From Treponema sp. (lineage in GTDB: Bacteria > Spirochaetota > Spirochaetia > Treponematales > Breznakiellaceae): DNA of 5,993 nt. Below, piece by piece: positions 1-5,377 of the stretch (position 1 is the first letter of the stretch; each line of letters opens with the position of its first letter). Where the stretch lies: assembly GCA_031284385.1 (NCBI GenBank), contig JAISZZ010000056.1, forward strand, positions 1 to 5,993, written 5' to 3'. A program made the translations under genes and the position numbers. The notes under the pieces are model-generated. The model did not search any database. It was not told the origin of the DNA and worked only from the letters and a program-made list of their open reading frames with translations.

Positions 1-34
1 GCATTCCAAAAATCAAAAATTTGTCCTTATTCAT
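1..34 (-). CDS. N-terminus of a gene running off the left edge
   Basis: An ATG at 34..32 is preceded by AAAGGG (46..41) at a 6-nt spacing, a reasonable Shine-Dalgarno. The frame is open to the window edge and gives eleven residues, MNKDKFLIFGM. An N-terminus of the type DKFLxFG is common in DegT/DnrJ/EryC1/StrS aminotransferases, PLP enzymes of sugar-nucleotide and cell-surface polysaccharide synthesis. Eleven residues are far too few to assign a family, so this is only a suggestion. A small inverted repeat (GCGG/CCGC, 47-60) lies directly upstream of the ribosome binding site and might affect its accessibility. The gene itself needs the sequence left of this window. Confidence 0.4.
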   Translation of the reverse strand, partial: MNKDKFLIFGM

Positions 35-103
35 TTGAAACCCTTTGCGGTCTTTCCCGCCGTCAAAATGTTTATTATGCAATATGTCCTATATTATTTT
101 TCG

Positions 104-245
104 TCAACATATTTTAAAAGAATTTCCAACAAATTTTAGGGCGCATTGCACATAACTACGCTTTATACGAATTTCTTCGTAATTTCTTAATTTATACGCT
201 CTGAATGCGCGTACTGCATATCCGTCTGTCAGTTTTCTAGCCCAT
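104..245 (-). pseudogene. Small ORF broken right after its start codon
   Basis: The strongest ribosome binding site in the window, AAAGGAGGTG (258..249), sits 5 nt before an ATG at 245..243, but that ATG reads Met-Gly-stop. Removing one G from the ATGGGC run would place the ATG in a frame that stays open for 45 more codons to a TGA at 106..104. The product would be a 46-residue basic peptide beginning MARKLTDGYAVRAF and rich in Arg, Lys and Tyr. I do not recognise it. It could be a frameshifted small gene, a one-base sequencing or assembly error in a G run, or a chance open frame beside a genuine two-codon minimal ORF. It lies 35 bp downstream of the 102-codon minus-strand ORF and 69 bp upstream of the start at 34, so the three could form one minus-strand unit. 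Confidence 0.35.
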
Positions 246-280
246 ATACACCTCCTTTATTCGTATTAAAGCCGCACTTA

Positions 281-589
281 TTACGGAATGAGCCTCAAGC
301 GCTGCATAAGTTTGAACGGAGGCTCGATCGGGTAAGGAAATTTATAATACCCTCCCCCGCGAACCGGTGAACGGGTTCTTAATTTAATACCAAATTTCTG
401 TAGGCACTGCCTTGCTTGAGCTGCGGTAAGCGCGAATCTAAGATTCGGCGGGGTATTAAACCAGATATTGCAGAATAAACGGGCGATGCCAATTCCGCCA
501 CGTCCTGTGCATTTTACGGGAAAGTTTGCATAATCATGAAAGGCTCCCCATTCCCGTAAATTCCGCACACATTCCGAAAAACAGCGCAA
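281..589 (-). CDS. Unrecognised small ORF, TTG start, 102 codons
   Basis: This minus-strand frame opens with a TTG at 589 and ends with TAA at 283..281. No domain is recognisable. The product would be basic and aromatic-rich, with a Gly-rich stretch near residue 30 (GRGGIGIARLF), a short likely helix near residues 55-70 (LTAAQARQCLQKFGIK) and a Pro/Tyr-rich tail. No Shine-Dalgarno precedes the TTG. The frame is actually open much further upstream, without ATG, GTG or TTG in good context, back to the C14 tract at 757..744, so the true start is uncertain. It may be a genuine hypothetical protein, a remnant, or a chance ORF. The following minus-strand ORF begins 35 bp later. Confidence 0.3.
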   Translation of the reverse strand: MRCFSECVRNLREWGAFHDYANFPVKCTGRGGIGIARLFCNIWFNTPPNLRFALTAAQARQCLQKFGIKLRTRSPVRGGGYYKFPYPIEPPFKLMQRLRLIP

Positions 590-743
590 AAAATAACGAG
601 TATATGGATAACGGTAAAAAGACCGGAAACGTGCGAATTTCGCCGCCGCGCTTCCTTTTTTACCGGTGGATTTATAGAATAATCTTTGAAATGTCCTTAT
701 GACAAAAAAAATAAAAAGAGAATTATTTATTACAAATTGGACT
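590..743. other. AT-rich non-coding stretch
   Basis: No gene is supported here on the plus strand. On the minus strand the reading frame of the 102-codon ORF continues through this stretch without a stop but also without a plausible start codon. The part nearest the G tract (about 700-735) is A/T-rich with short A runs. No convincing promoter, terminator or RNA gene is visible. Confidence 0.4.
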
Positions 744-757
744 GGGGGGGGGGGGGG
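744..757. repeat. G14 homopolymer tract
   Basis: Fourteen consecutive G on the plus strand, in otherwise AT-rich DNA. Tracts of this length are prone to slipped-strand mispairing, and poly-G tracts are known phase-variation elements in Treponema pallidum. Here the tract is about 430 bp upstream of the transglycosylase promoter, too far to modulate it directly. It lies 155 bp upstream of the TTG of the minus-strand ORF, where it would be read as C14. The true length may be uncertain because homopolymers of this size are error-prone in sequencing. Confidence 0.9.
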
Positions 758-769
758 TAAATTTGTATA

Positions 770-796
770 TATTCAACATTTATAGATGTTTGAATA
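770..796. repeat. AT-rich imperfect hairpin beside the G tract
   Basis: TATTCAA at 770-776 pairs with TTGAATA at 790-796. The stem continues with CAT/ATG around one bulged T, closing a 6-nt loop TTATAG. It starts 13 bp after the G14 tract. There is no adjacent T run on either strand that would make it a canonical terminator. It could be an operator-like site or simply AT-rich chance symmetry. Confidence 0.4.
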
Positions 797-917
797 CAGC
801 CGCCTCGTGAGCAGATAAAAAATTCATTCGCAATCATAGTTATACTATCGTATTAAACGCGGCATCCTTTGTCAATAGGCTGTCCACTGAGATTGTAAAG
901 CCGGCTCGAGTGAAACT

Positions 918-928
918 GGGACTGTCCC
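918..928. repeat. GGGAC-T-GTCCC palindrome
   Basis: An 11-bp near-perfect palindrome with a one-base centre, in the sequence CTGGGACTGTCCCCG. It resembles the short GC palindromes of REP-type elements associated with Y1 (RAYT) transposases, but no transposase gene is visible and a single short copy cannot prove the relationship. It lies 28 bp from the outer end of repeat copy A. Confidence 0.3.
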
Positions 929-955
929 CGTGAGTATGGTTTTTATGCTCAAATA

Positions 956-1092
956 CCCCCATAATCAGTGGATCGTATTGGGGGGTGGCGGAATACCGCA
1001 TACGCCCGCTTGCGGGCGGCGCGGAATGGAGACTGGGGGGCGCGAAAAGCGAGCGGCTCATAGCCGCAGGCAGTTTGGAAATAGCGCCCCCC
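956..1092 (-). repeat. Structured GC-rich repeat, copy A (inverted)
   Basis: Read on the minus strand from 1092, this segment aligns block by block with copy B at 3334-3430. Shared blocks are a G6 run, ATTTCCA, CTGCGGC, GCCGC, TTTCG, a C6 run, CGCCCGCA, TGCGGT and ACCCCCCAAT. It folds as an outer 9-bp stem (plus strand GGGGGGCGC 1035-1043 with GCGCCCCCC 1084-1092) enclosing a 5-bp hairpin (GCGGC 1053-1057, loop TCATA, GCCGC 1063-1067). On its other flank there is a CGCCCG/CGGGCG hairpin at 1003-1018 and a C5/G6 pairing between 956-960 and 980-985. It is longer than B between the blocks. Open frames crossing it are best read as shadows. Confidence 0.75.
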
Positions 1093-1106
1093 TCATGATT
1101 CTATTC

Positions 1107-1127
1107 CCTGTCGGCGGACCGGACAGG
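1107..1127. repeat. CCTGTC/GACAGG hairpin
   Basis: CCTGTC at 1107-1112 pairs with GACAGG at 1122-1127, extended inward by GG/CC with one bulged G around a CGGA loop. No T run follows on either strand, so it is not a canonical Rho-independent terminator. It lies between repeat copy A and the promoter of the transglycosylase gene and may belong to the repeat. Confidence 0.4.
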
Positions 1128-1163
1128 TAAATGTAAAATTACCGCAGACTGTCCTGTGCTTTG

Positions 1164-1192
1164 TTGTAAAGCATTGATTTTGCGGATATACT
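1164..1192 (+). promoter_or_regulatory. Probable sigma-70 promoter for the transglycosylase gene
   Basis: TTGTAA at 1164-1169 and TATACT at 1187-1192 are separated by exactly 17 bp, matching four of six -35 positions and five of six -10 positions of the consensus. Transcription would begin near 1199, giving a leader of about 60 nt before the ATG at 1259. This is the best promoter match I found in the window. Confidence 0.55.
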
Positions 1193-1258
1193 TTGCTAAC
1201 CGGCGGGTTCTCTTAGATCCCCAAAATTTTATATCAAAGGACGACCTCAATTTTATCA

Positions 1259-3247
1259 ATGAAGACGCGGATACGCATATTTCAATTTTTCATTCTATTT
1301 TTCTTGGTTACGCTGACCGCCTGCGCTGCGGAAACTGCGCTGGATATGTCCAAGAAGGAACTCCTTTCACGGCTGAAAGAAGGCGACATTAAATTTATAA
1401 TAGAAGCGCAGCCGTCTCGGATGACGGAACTTTCAAGGATAGATGCGGCGCTGCCGTTCTATGCTGCGCTTCTGGTCGCAGAACAGGATGCCGGCAACGA
1501 AAGAACCGCGCTGCTCTTTCAAGAGGCGTTGAAGAGCCCCGCGGCGCATGATGCCGCCATGAAAAAGCTCACCGCATCAAATCCTGAATACGCTGTTTTC
1601 GGCGAGTCTGTTTCGTCCGGCAGCGGCAGTTCGGGAAACATCGCCGCCGGACAAATAGCCATAGCCCGCAGAGATTACAATGAAGCGATGCGCCAATTCC
1701 AGCTTGCCCTTAACGGCAATGAGGAAGTGTTTCTTTCAGATAAAGAATTGTTAGGCGATCTGGGAAAAGCGTTTCAGTATTCCTCAATACCGCGCAGGGG
1801 AGCGCCGCCGCGAGCCGGAATAGATCTTTTTTTGATGTGGGAAAAAGAGTTACGCGAAGGAAACAGGCTTTGGACACTTTCTCCAGTGGACAGAGATGAA
1901 CGGCGTTACTTGTTGATGTACTATGCCGCAAGGATGAAACGGGCTCTCGCGGAATATGACGAATCGGAGGCTCTTTTTGTCAGCGCACTGGCTCTTGCCC
2001 CAAATAACGAGCAGTCTGATGCCTGTATTTGGTACATAATAAGCCTATCTATGGAAAAAAATGCCGGTAAAAAAGAAAAAACGACAGAATTAATCAAAAA
2101 ATACTCTCCATTCATGTCGAATCCATCATATTTTTCAGATATTTTTGAAAAATTTACCCATGAATTATGTTTGAATCAAAATTGGGACGATATTGCGGAA
2201 CTTTTCCCGTATATACGCAGATTTGGAACTCCTGAATTGTACGCAAAATATGCATTTATTTTGGGAAATCTTGTTGAATTGAACTTTTTAACACTTGAAA
2301 AAAGCAAATCGGCGCTGGAACTGCCATTCATGGAAATATCTGATACACCCATAAAGCCGGAACCGGATGATTTTTACAAACTCGCGTACGACAGTGATGT
2401 CATCACCGGAAGCGATACGGCTACTTTTTACTACATCGCCGCAGCCGCCGAAAAGCTTGGCAAAAAACCGCGCATCAACATACCTGAAAATAAAAAAAAT
2501 AATACGGCTAAATTGCCGGCGGTAAATGCCGGCGGAAACGAGCTTACAAAAAAATTTCTGGATGGTTTTTTTCTTTTTGGCGCTTCACGGCTTGCCTATC
2601 CGTACATCATCGAAAATGCCGAAATTCTCTCCATACCGGAATTAAGAGCGCTGGCAAAGGCTCTTGCCGGTGCGGAGCGGTGGGGGGAATCCATACGGCT
2701 CGCCCGTATTTATATGGGGCGGCCTGATTACGAGCCGAGTCTTGATGACCTGCGTATCTGCTACCCGCTCGCTTTCAGCGAAATCGTAAAAGAGTATTCC
2801 CGCAAAACAGGAATGGATGAGGCGCTGCTTTACGGCCTTATCCGCACGGAAAGTCTTTTTATACCGGACATAGTTTCACACGCCGGCGCGGTGGGGTTAG
2901 CCCAGCTTATGCCGGAAACCGCCCGTGAGATGGCGCGGCAGCTTGCCCGCAATGGCGGCCCCGATTATTTTATGGACGGCAGTCTCGACCTTTCCGACCC
3001 CATTGTAAACGTGCATCTGGGAACGCTGTACTTTCAACAGTTAAAGCAACGCATGAACGGAACTTTGCTTGCCCTGCTTTCATACAACGGCGGCGTGAAC
3101 CGGATTCGCCGTTGGCGCGGCGCTCGCCCCGCTCTTAATGACGCTCTTTTCCTCGAAAGCGTGGATTACACTGAAACCCGTGAATATGGCCGTCAGGTGC
3201 TTGCCGCCGCCGCGATATACGACTGTCTGTCAAAACTAAAGTCTTGA
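1259..3247 (+). CDS. Slt-type lytic transglycosylase lipoprotein
   Basis: A 662-residue murein transglycosylase that cleaves MurNAc-GlcNAc bonds with 1,6-anhydro product formation (family knowledge). Residues 1-22 form a lipoprotein signal: basic MKTRIR, a Phe/Leu-rich core and lipobox LTAC with Cys22, so it should be membrane-anchored. A long helical region follows, with TPR-like repeats near 126-160 and 215-255, as in Slt70 superhelices. The catalytic SLT domain is at about 510-650: catalytic Glu531 in IRTES, the GAVGLAQLMP motif at 543-552 and SYNGG at 608-612. It is complete and no key residue is missing. The ATG at 1259 is the first usual start after an in-frame stop. AAAGGA (1236-1241) is 17 nt away, rather far; an in-frame ATT at 1250 would be spaced 8 nt from it. 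It appears monocistronic, flanked by inverted repeat copies A and B. Confidence 0.95.
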   Translation: MKTRIRIFQFFILFFLVTLTACAAETALDMSKKELLSRLKEGDIKFIIEAQPSRMTELSRIDAALPFYAALLVAEQDAGNERTALLFQEALKSPAAHDAAMKKLTASNPEYAVFGESVSSGSGSSGNIAAGQIAIARRDYNEAMRQFQLALNGNEEVFLSDKELLGDLGKAFQYSSIPRRGAPPRAGIDLFLMWEKELREGNRLWTLSPVDRDERRYLLMYYAARMKRALAEYDESEALFVSALALAPNNEQSDACIWYIISLSMEKNAGKKEKTTELIKKYSPFMSNPSYFSDIFEKFTHELCLNQNWDDIAELFPYIRRFGTPELYAKYAFILGNLVELNFLTLEKSKSALELPFMEISDTPIKPEPDDFYKLAYDSDVITGSDTATFYYIAAAAEKLGKKPRINIPENKKNNTAKLPAVNAGGNELTKKFLDGFFLFGASRLAYPYIIENAEILSIPELRALAKALAGAERWGESIRLARIYMGRPDYEPSLDDLRICYPLAFSEIVKEYSRKTGMDEALLYGLIRTESLFIPDIVSHAGAVGLAQLMPETAREMARQLARNGGPDYFMDGSLDLSDPIVNVHLGTLYFQQLKQRMNGTLLALLSYNGGVNRIRRWRGARPALNDALFLESVDYTETREYGRQVLAAAAIYDCLSKLKS

Positions 3248-3333
3248 GATCCCAGCAGACCGTGATGCCTAAAAATAAAACCTAGTTGAAAAAGCGGATG
3301 TCTAATAACTAAAAATCTAGCCCAAATGATGAT
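3248..3333. other. Downstream region of the transglycosylase gene
   Basis: Eighty-six bases of AT-rich DNA between the transglycosylase stop codon and repeat copy B. I see no T-tailed hairpin, so no canonical terminator can be called. The strong GC hairpins of copy B immediately downstream might end or stabilise the transcript, which is an inference. Confidence 0.35.
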
Positions 3334-3430
3334 GGGGGGACGATTTCCATACTCGCTGCGGCACATAGCCGCCATTTCGTCCGTCCCCCCTACGCCCGCA
3401 CTTCGTTGCGGTCTACCCCCCAATCAGGGG
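3334..3430 (+). repeat. Structured GC-rich repeat, copy B
   Basis: Copy B lies in the opposite orientation to copy A. GGGGGGACG at 3334-3342 pairs perfectly with CGTCCCCCC at 3382-3390 and encloses GCGGC (3358-3362), loop ACATA, GCCGC (3368-3372). Downstream are two smaller hairpins: CCGCA/TGCGG (3396-3400 with 3407-3411, loop CTTCGT) and CCCC/GGGG (3418-3421 with 3427-3430). Compared with A, the three inner base pairs of the outer stem differ but stay complementary, and the internal-loop sizes match (15 or 16 nt and 9 nt). Either a structured RNA or a palindromic DNA repeat of the REP/MITE kind would fit. No encoded protein is supported. Confidence 0.75.
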
Positions 3431-3566
3431 ACTCCACCCCTCACGCACCCCAAAATCCGCTTACCCCAAAAACGGGTCCGCGAATTACACGAATTACGCG
3501 AAGTAAGTTGGCGTTAATTTAATGTGGTATTTGCGTAATGAAATGAGCTTGCTCCTTAGGGCAATG
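3375..3566 (+). repeat. Tandem repeat unit 1 (192 bp)
   Basis: This unit matches 3581-3763 almost perfectly. The only differences are three substitutions and one 9-bp indel. Unit 1 holds three successive 9-mers (CGAATTACA, CGAATTACG, CGAAGTAAG at 3481-3507), and unit 2 has lost the middle one. The 3' part is AT-rich and ends in a conserved hairpin TTGCTC-CTTA-GGGCAA (3549-3564). The period is 206 bp including a 14-bp linker. Unit 1 overlaps copy B from its inner hairpin onward. No transposase or terminal inverted repeats are seen. Confidence 0.9.
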
Positions 3567-3580
3567 CTGATGCGCCGCCC

Positions 3581-3763
3581 TTTCGTCCGTCCCCCCTACG
3601 CCCGCACTTCGTTGCGGTCTACCCCCCAATCAGGGGACTTCACCCCTCACGCACCCCAAAATCCGCTTACCCCAAAAACGGGTCCGCGAATTACACGAAG
3701 TAAGTTGGCGTTAATTTAATGTGGTATCTGTGTAATGAAATGAGCTTGCTCCTTAGGGCAATG
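3581..3763 (+). repeat. Tandem repeat unit 2 (183 bp)
   Basis: This second unit begins immediately after a GC-rich linker and lacks the left arm (the G6 run and ATTTCCA block) of the structured element, so its outer stem cannot form. It ends with the same TTGCTC-CTTA-GGGCAA hairpin (3746-3761), only 42 bp before the thioesterase start codon. An ATG at 3719 inside it is in frame with the thioesterase but is not its likely start. Confidence 0.9.
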
Positions 3764-3805
3764 TGCAGTCTAGTAAAAATTTTTATAAACAGATATATTT
3801 ATATC

Positions 3806-4222
3806 ATGGGAACAAAAATTGAGATTAACGCCGAATTAAAACCGGGTATTAAGGCGGAAGCGCGGGAACTCGTAAGTAAAACCAATACGGCCAGTATCTG
3901 GGGCAGCGGTGGGCTTGATGTTTACGCGACACCCGCCATGATCGCTCTTATGGAGAAAGCGTCTGTATTGGCGGCGGCACCCTTTCTGCCTGACGGGTAT
4001 TCCACAGTGGGGACAAACTTGAATGTTAAACATATCGCCTCGAGTCCTATCGGGGCCAAAATACGGGCGGAAGCAGTGTTGACGGCAGTTGACAACAGAA
4101 AACTTTTATATGAGGTTCGCGCTTGGGATGACAAAGACTTGATTGGCGAAGGATCGCATGAACGTTTTATAATTGACAACAAAAAATTCATGGAAAAAAC
4201 TAATGCGAAACAGGAACACTGA
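3806..4222 (+). CDS. FlK-like hotdog-fold acyl-CoA thioesterase
   Basis: A complete 138-residue protein of the fluoroacetyl-CoA thioesterase (FlK) family, small cytosolic hotdog-fold enzymes that hydrolyse acyl-CoA thioesters. With the ATG at 3806 the catalytic residues fall exactly at the FlK numbers: Thr42 and Glu50 in ATPAMIALME, Gly69 in STVGT, His76 in NVKHIASSP and Arg120 in GSHERF. The lid phenylalanines at 33 and 36 of FlK, which shape fluoroacetyl selectivity, are both Gly here (WGSGGLDVY), so a general or unknown acyl-CoA substrate is more likely than fluoroacetyl-CoA. An in-frame ATG at 3719 would add 29 residues that come from the upstream repeat. No Shine-Dalgarno is visible before 3806; the leader is AT-rich and the gene may be weakly translated or leaderless. 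DUF2804 follows 126 bp later. Confidence 0.92.
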   Translation: MGTKIEINAELKPGIKAEARELVSKTNTASIWGSGGLDVYATPAMIALMEKASVLAAAPFLPDGYSTVGTNLNVKHIASSPIGAKIRAEAVLTAVDNRKLLYEVRAWDDKDLIGEGSHERFIIDNKKFMEKTNAKQEH

Positions 4223-4243
4223 ATGTCAGCATATAGAATTGTC

Positions 4244-4328
4244 TGGAAATCAGTTTCCATGCAGTTTTCACTGAAATGACTTGTACGGGCAAAAATCCGC
4301 GGCAGCCGTTTGGTTTGTCGAACAAGTC
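4244..4328 (+). promoter_or_regulatory. Inverted repeats in the leader of the DUF2804 gene
   Basis: Two symmetric elements fill the gap between the thioesterase and DUF2804. TGGAAA-TCAG-TTTCCA (4244-4259) is a perfect 6-bp hairpin with no T run after it. GACTTGT (4278-4284) pairs perfectly with ACAAGTC (4322-4328), extends inward by CG/CG across one A-A mismatch, and encloses a GC-rich centre with CGGCAGCCG. The outer arm ends 6 nt before the AAGAG ribosome-binding-like sequence of DUF2804. A regulatory leader or operator is possible but not established. Confidence 0.4.
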
Positions 4329-4348
4329 CATTAAAAGAGCAATTTATA

Positions 4349-5377
4349 ATGGCACAGATAGAGGTTACGGCGCCGGTTTCGATTTTTGATGATATTGGCC
4401 GGCTTTGTAATTTTGGCTGGGCGCGCGGGCCGTTTTTTCATTACGATCCGAATTTATTGTGGACACCACGCCGTCTGATTTCTGAGTCCGAGCGTTATAT
4501 TATTTTTTCACCCACATATCTATTTGTATTTGAGCTGTGCGATTCCGGCGTGTACGGGCATTTTTCTATCTGCGCCGTCTCGCTGTTAGATAAAATTATT
4601 TCCAGTAAATTTGAAAAATTATCGTTTCCGATGGGTTCGCTGGAACTGCCGAACCAAAGCGAATCATCCGTTATAAAACGTACAATTAGAAATAATCTGG
4701 TTGAATTTATTTGTATTGAAAACGGCGGCAGAATAATTAAAGTGGACGCTCCCCAGCTTAGCCGTAACAACCGGCTGCGTGGTGAAGTGGTTTTAATGAC
4801 ACAGGATGACGCGCAGTCTATTTCTATACACACTCCTTGGCGGCGGCAAATAGAACGTTTTCAGCTAATACGATGTTCGCCATGTTATACAGTTGAAGGC
4901 GTGATGCAGTTTGAAAATACGCCGCTTCTTTTTAATAAGGGGCGCTCATGGGGAATTTATGAATGGTCGCGTATAGCGCGTCCCAAAAAAGATATTCGTT
5001 ACTGGGCCGCCGCCTGCGGTATACATCAAGGACGACAGGTGGGCTTTAGTATCGGATACAGTTCCGCCGATTCCGCCTCCGGTACAGAAAACGCTTTTTT
5101 TGTAAACGGTATGCTGCATAAGTTGGATAATATTACATTCAAAATATCACCGCTGGACTGGTTTGAATCATGGAATTTTACAAGCAATGATAACCGGCTT
5201 GAAATGACTTTTATTCCTATGCAAAGCTATTCGTATCAAAATAATTTTTTATTTCACTCACTACGCACACGCCAATTTTTCGGTTTTTTTTCCGGCAGAA
5301 TCGCACTGGATGACGGCAGCACCCTGAACTTCAAAAACATAGCCGGCATAGCAGAGCGGCGGAAGACGCATAATTGA
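4349..5377 (+). CDS. DUF2804 family protein
   Basis: A complete 342-residue protein of the DUF2804 family, whose biochemical role is unknown. Family-like segments are visible in order: the N-terminal DDIGRLCNFGWAR-P-F-Y block (residues 14-32), GRSWGIYEW (198-206), GFSIGYSSADSASGTENAF (232-250) followed by HKLDNITF (257-264), and DNRLEMTFIPM (281-291). There is no signal peptide and no membrane segment, so it is probably cytosolic. The ATG at 4349 has AAGAG about 10 nt upstream and puts the family N-terminus at the start; an in-frame TTG at 4310 would add 13 unrelated residues and lies inside the leader inverted repeat. The final ten residues, GIAERRKTHN, are encoded by the first unit of a 68-bp tandem repeat, so the C-terminus may be recently altered. 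The base composition is more AT-rich than that of murE. Confidence 0.93.
   Translation: MAQIEVTAPVSIFDDIGRLCNFGWARGPFFHYDPNLLWTPRRLISESERYIIFSPTYLFVFELCDSGVYGHFSICAVSLLDKIISSKFEKLSFPMGSLELPNQSESSVIKRTIRNNLVEFICIENGGRIIKVDAPQLSRNNRLRGEVVLMTQDDAQSISIHTPWRRQIERFQLIRCSPCYTVEGVMQFENTPLLFNKGRSWGIYEWSRIARPKKDIRYWAAACGIHQGRQVGFSIGYSSADSASGTENAFFVNGMLHKLDNITFKISPLDWFESWNFTSNDNRLEMTFIPMQSYSYQNNFLFHSLRTRQFFGFFSGRIALDDGSTLNFKNIAGIAERRKTHN

Noticed and set aside
840..1130. Overlapping ORFs on both strands (minus 840-1061, plus 930-1130)
   Set aside because: Both run through the GC-rich repeat copy A, where stops are rare by composition. There is no ribosome binding site or recognisable domain.
3193..3423. 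Minus-strand ORF of 76 codons across the end of the transglycosylase gene and repeat copy B
   Set aside because: It overlaps a certain gene on the other strand and consists largely of repeat sequence. A short similarity to the translated copy A is explained by DNA-level homology of the repeats.
3326..3719. Two plus-strand ORFs (63 and 65 codons) with near-identical peptides
   Set aside because: They are translations of the tandem repeat units. The similarity comes from the DNA duplication, and the peptides are low-complexity Pro/Arg/Thr sequence without domain features.
3719..3805. Upstream in-frame ATG extending the thioesterase by 29 residues
   Set aside because: The added residues come from the repeat, have no family counterpart, and would break the exact agreement of catalytic residue numbering with FlK.
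4244..4259. Rho-independent terminator for the thioesterase gene
   Set aside because: The hairpin TGGAAA-TCAG-TTTCCA is AT-rich and is not followed by a T run.
4310..4348. TTG start extending DUF2804 by 13 residues
   Set aside because: It lies inside the leader inverted repeat and has no ribosome binding site, and the family N-terminal block follows closely after the ATG at 4349.
3836..4833. Minus-strand ORFs antisense to the thioesterase and DUF2804
   Set aside because: They are shadows of well-supported plus-strand genes, with no domains of their own.
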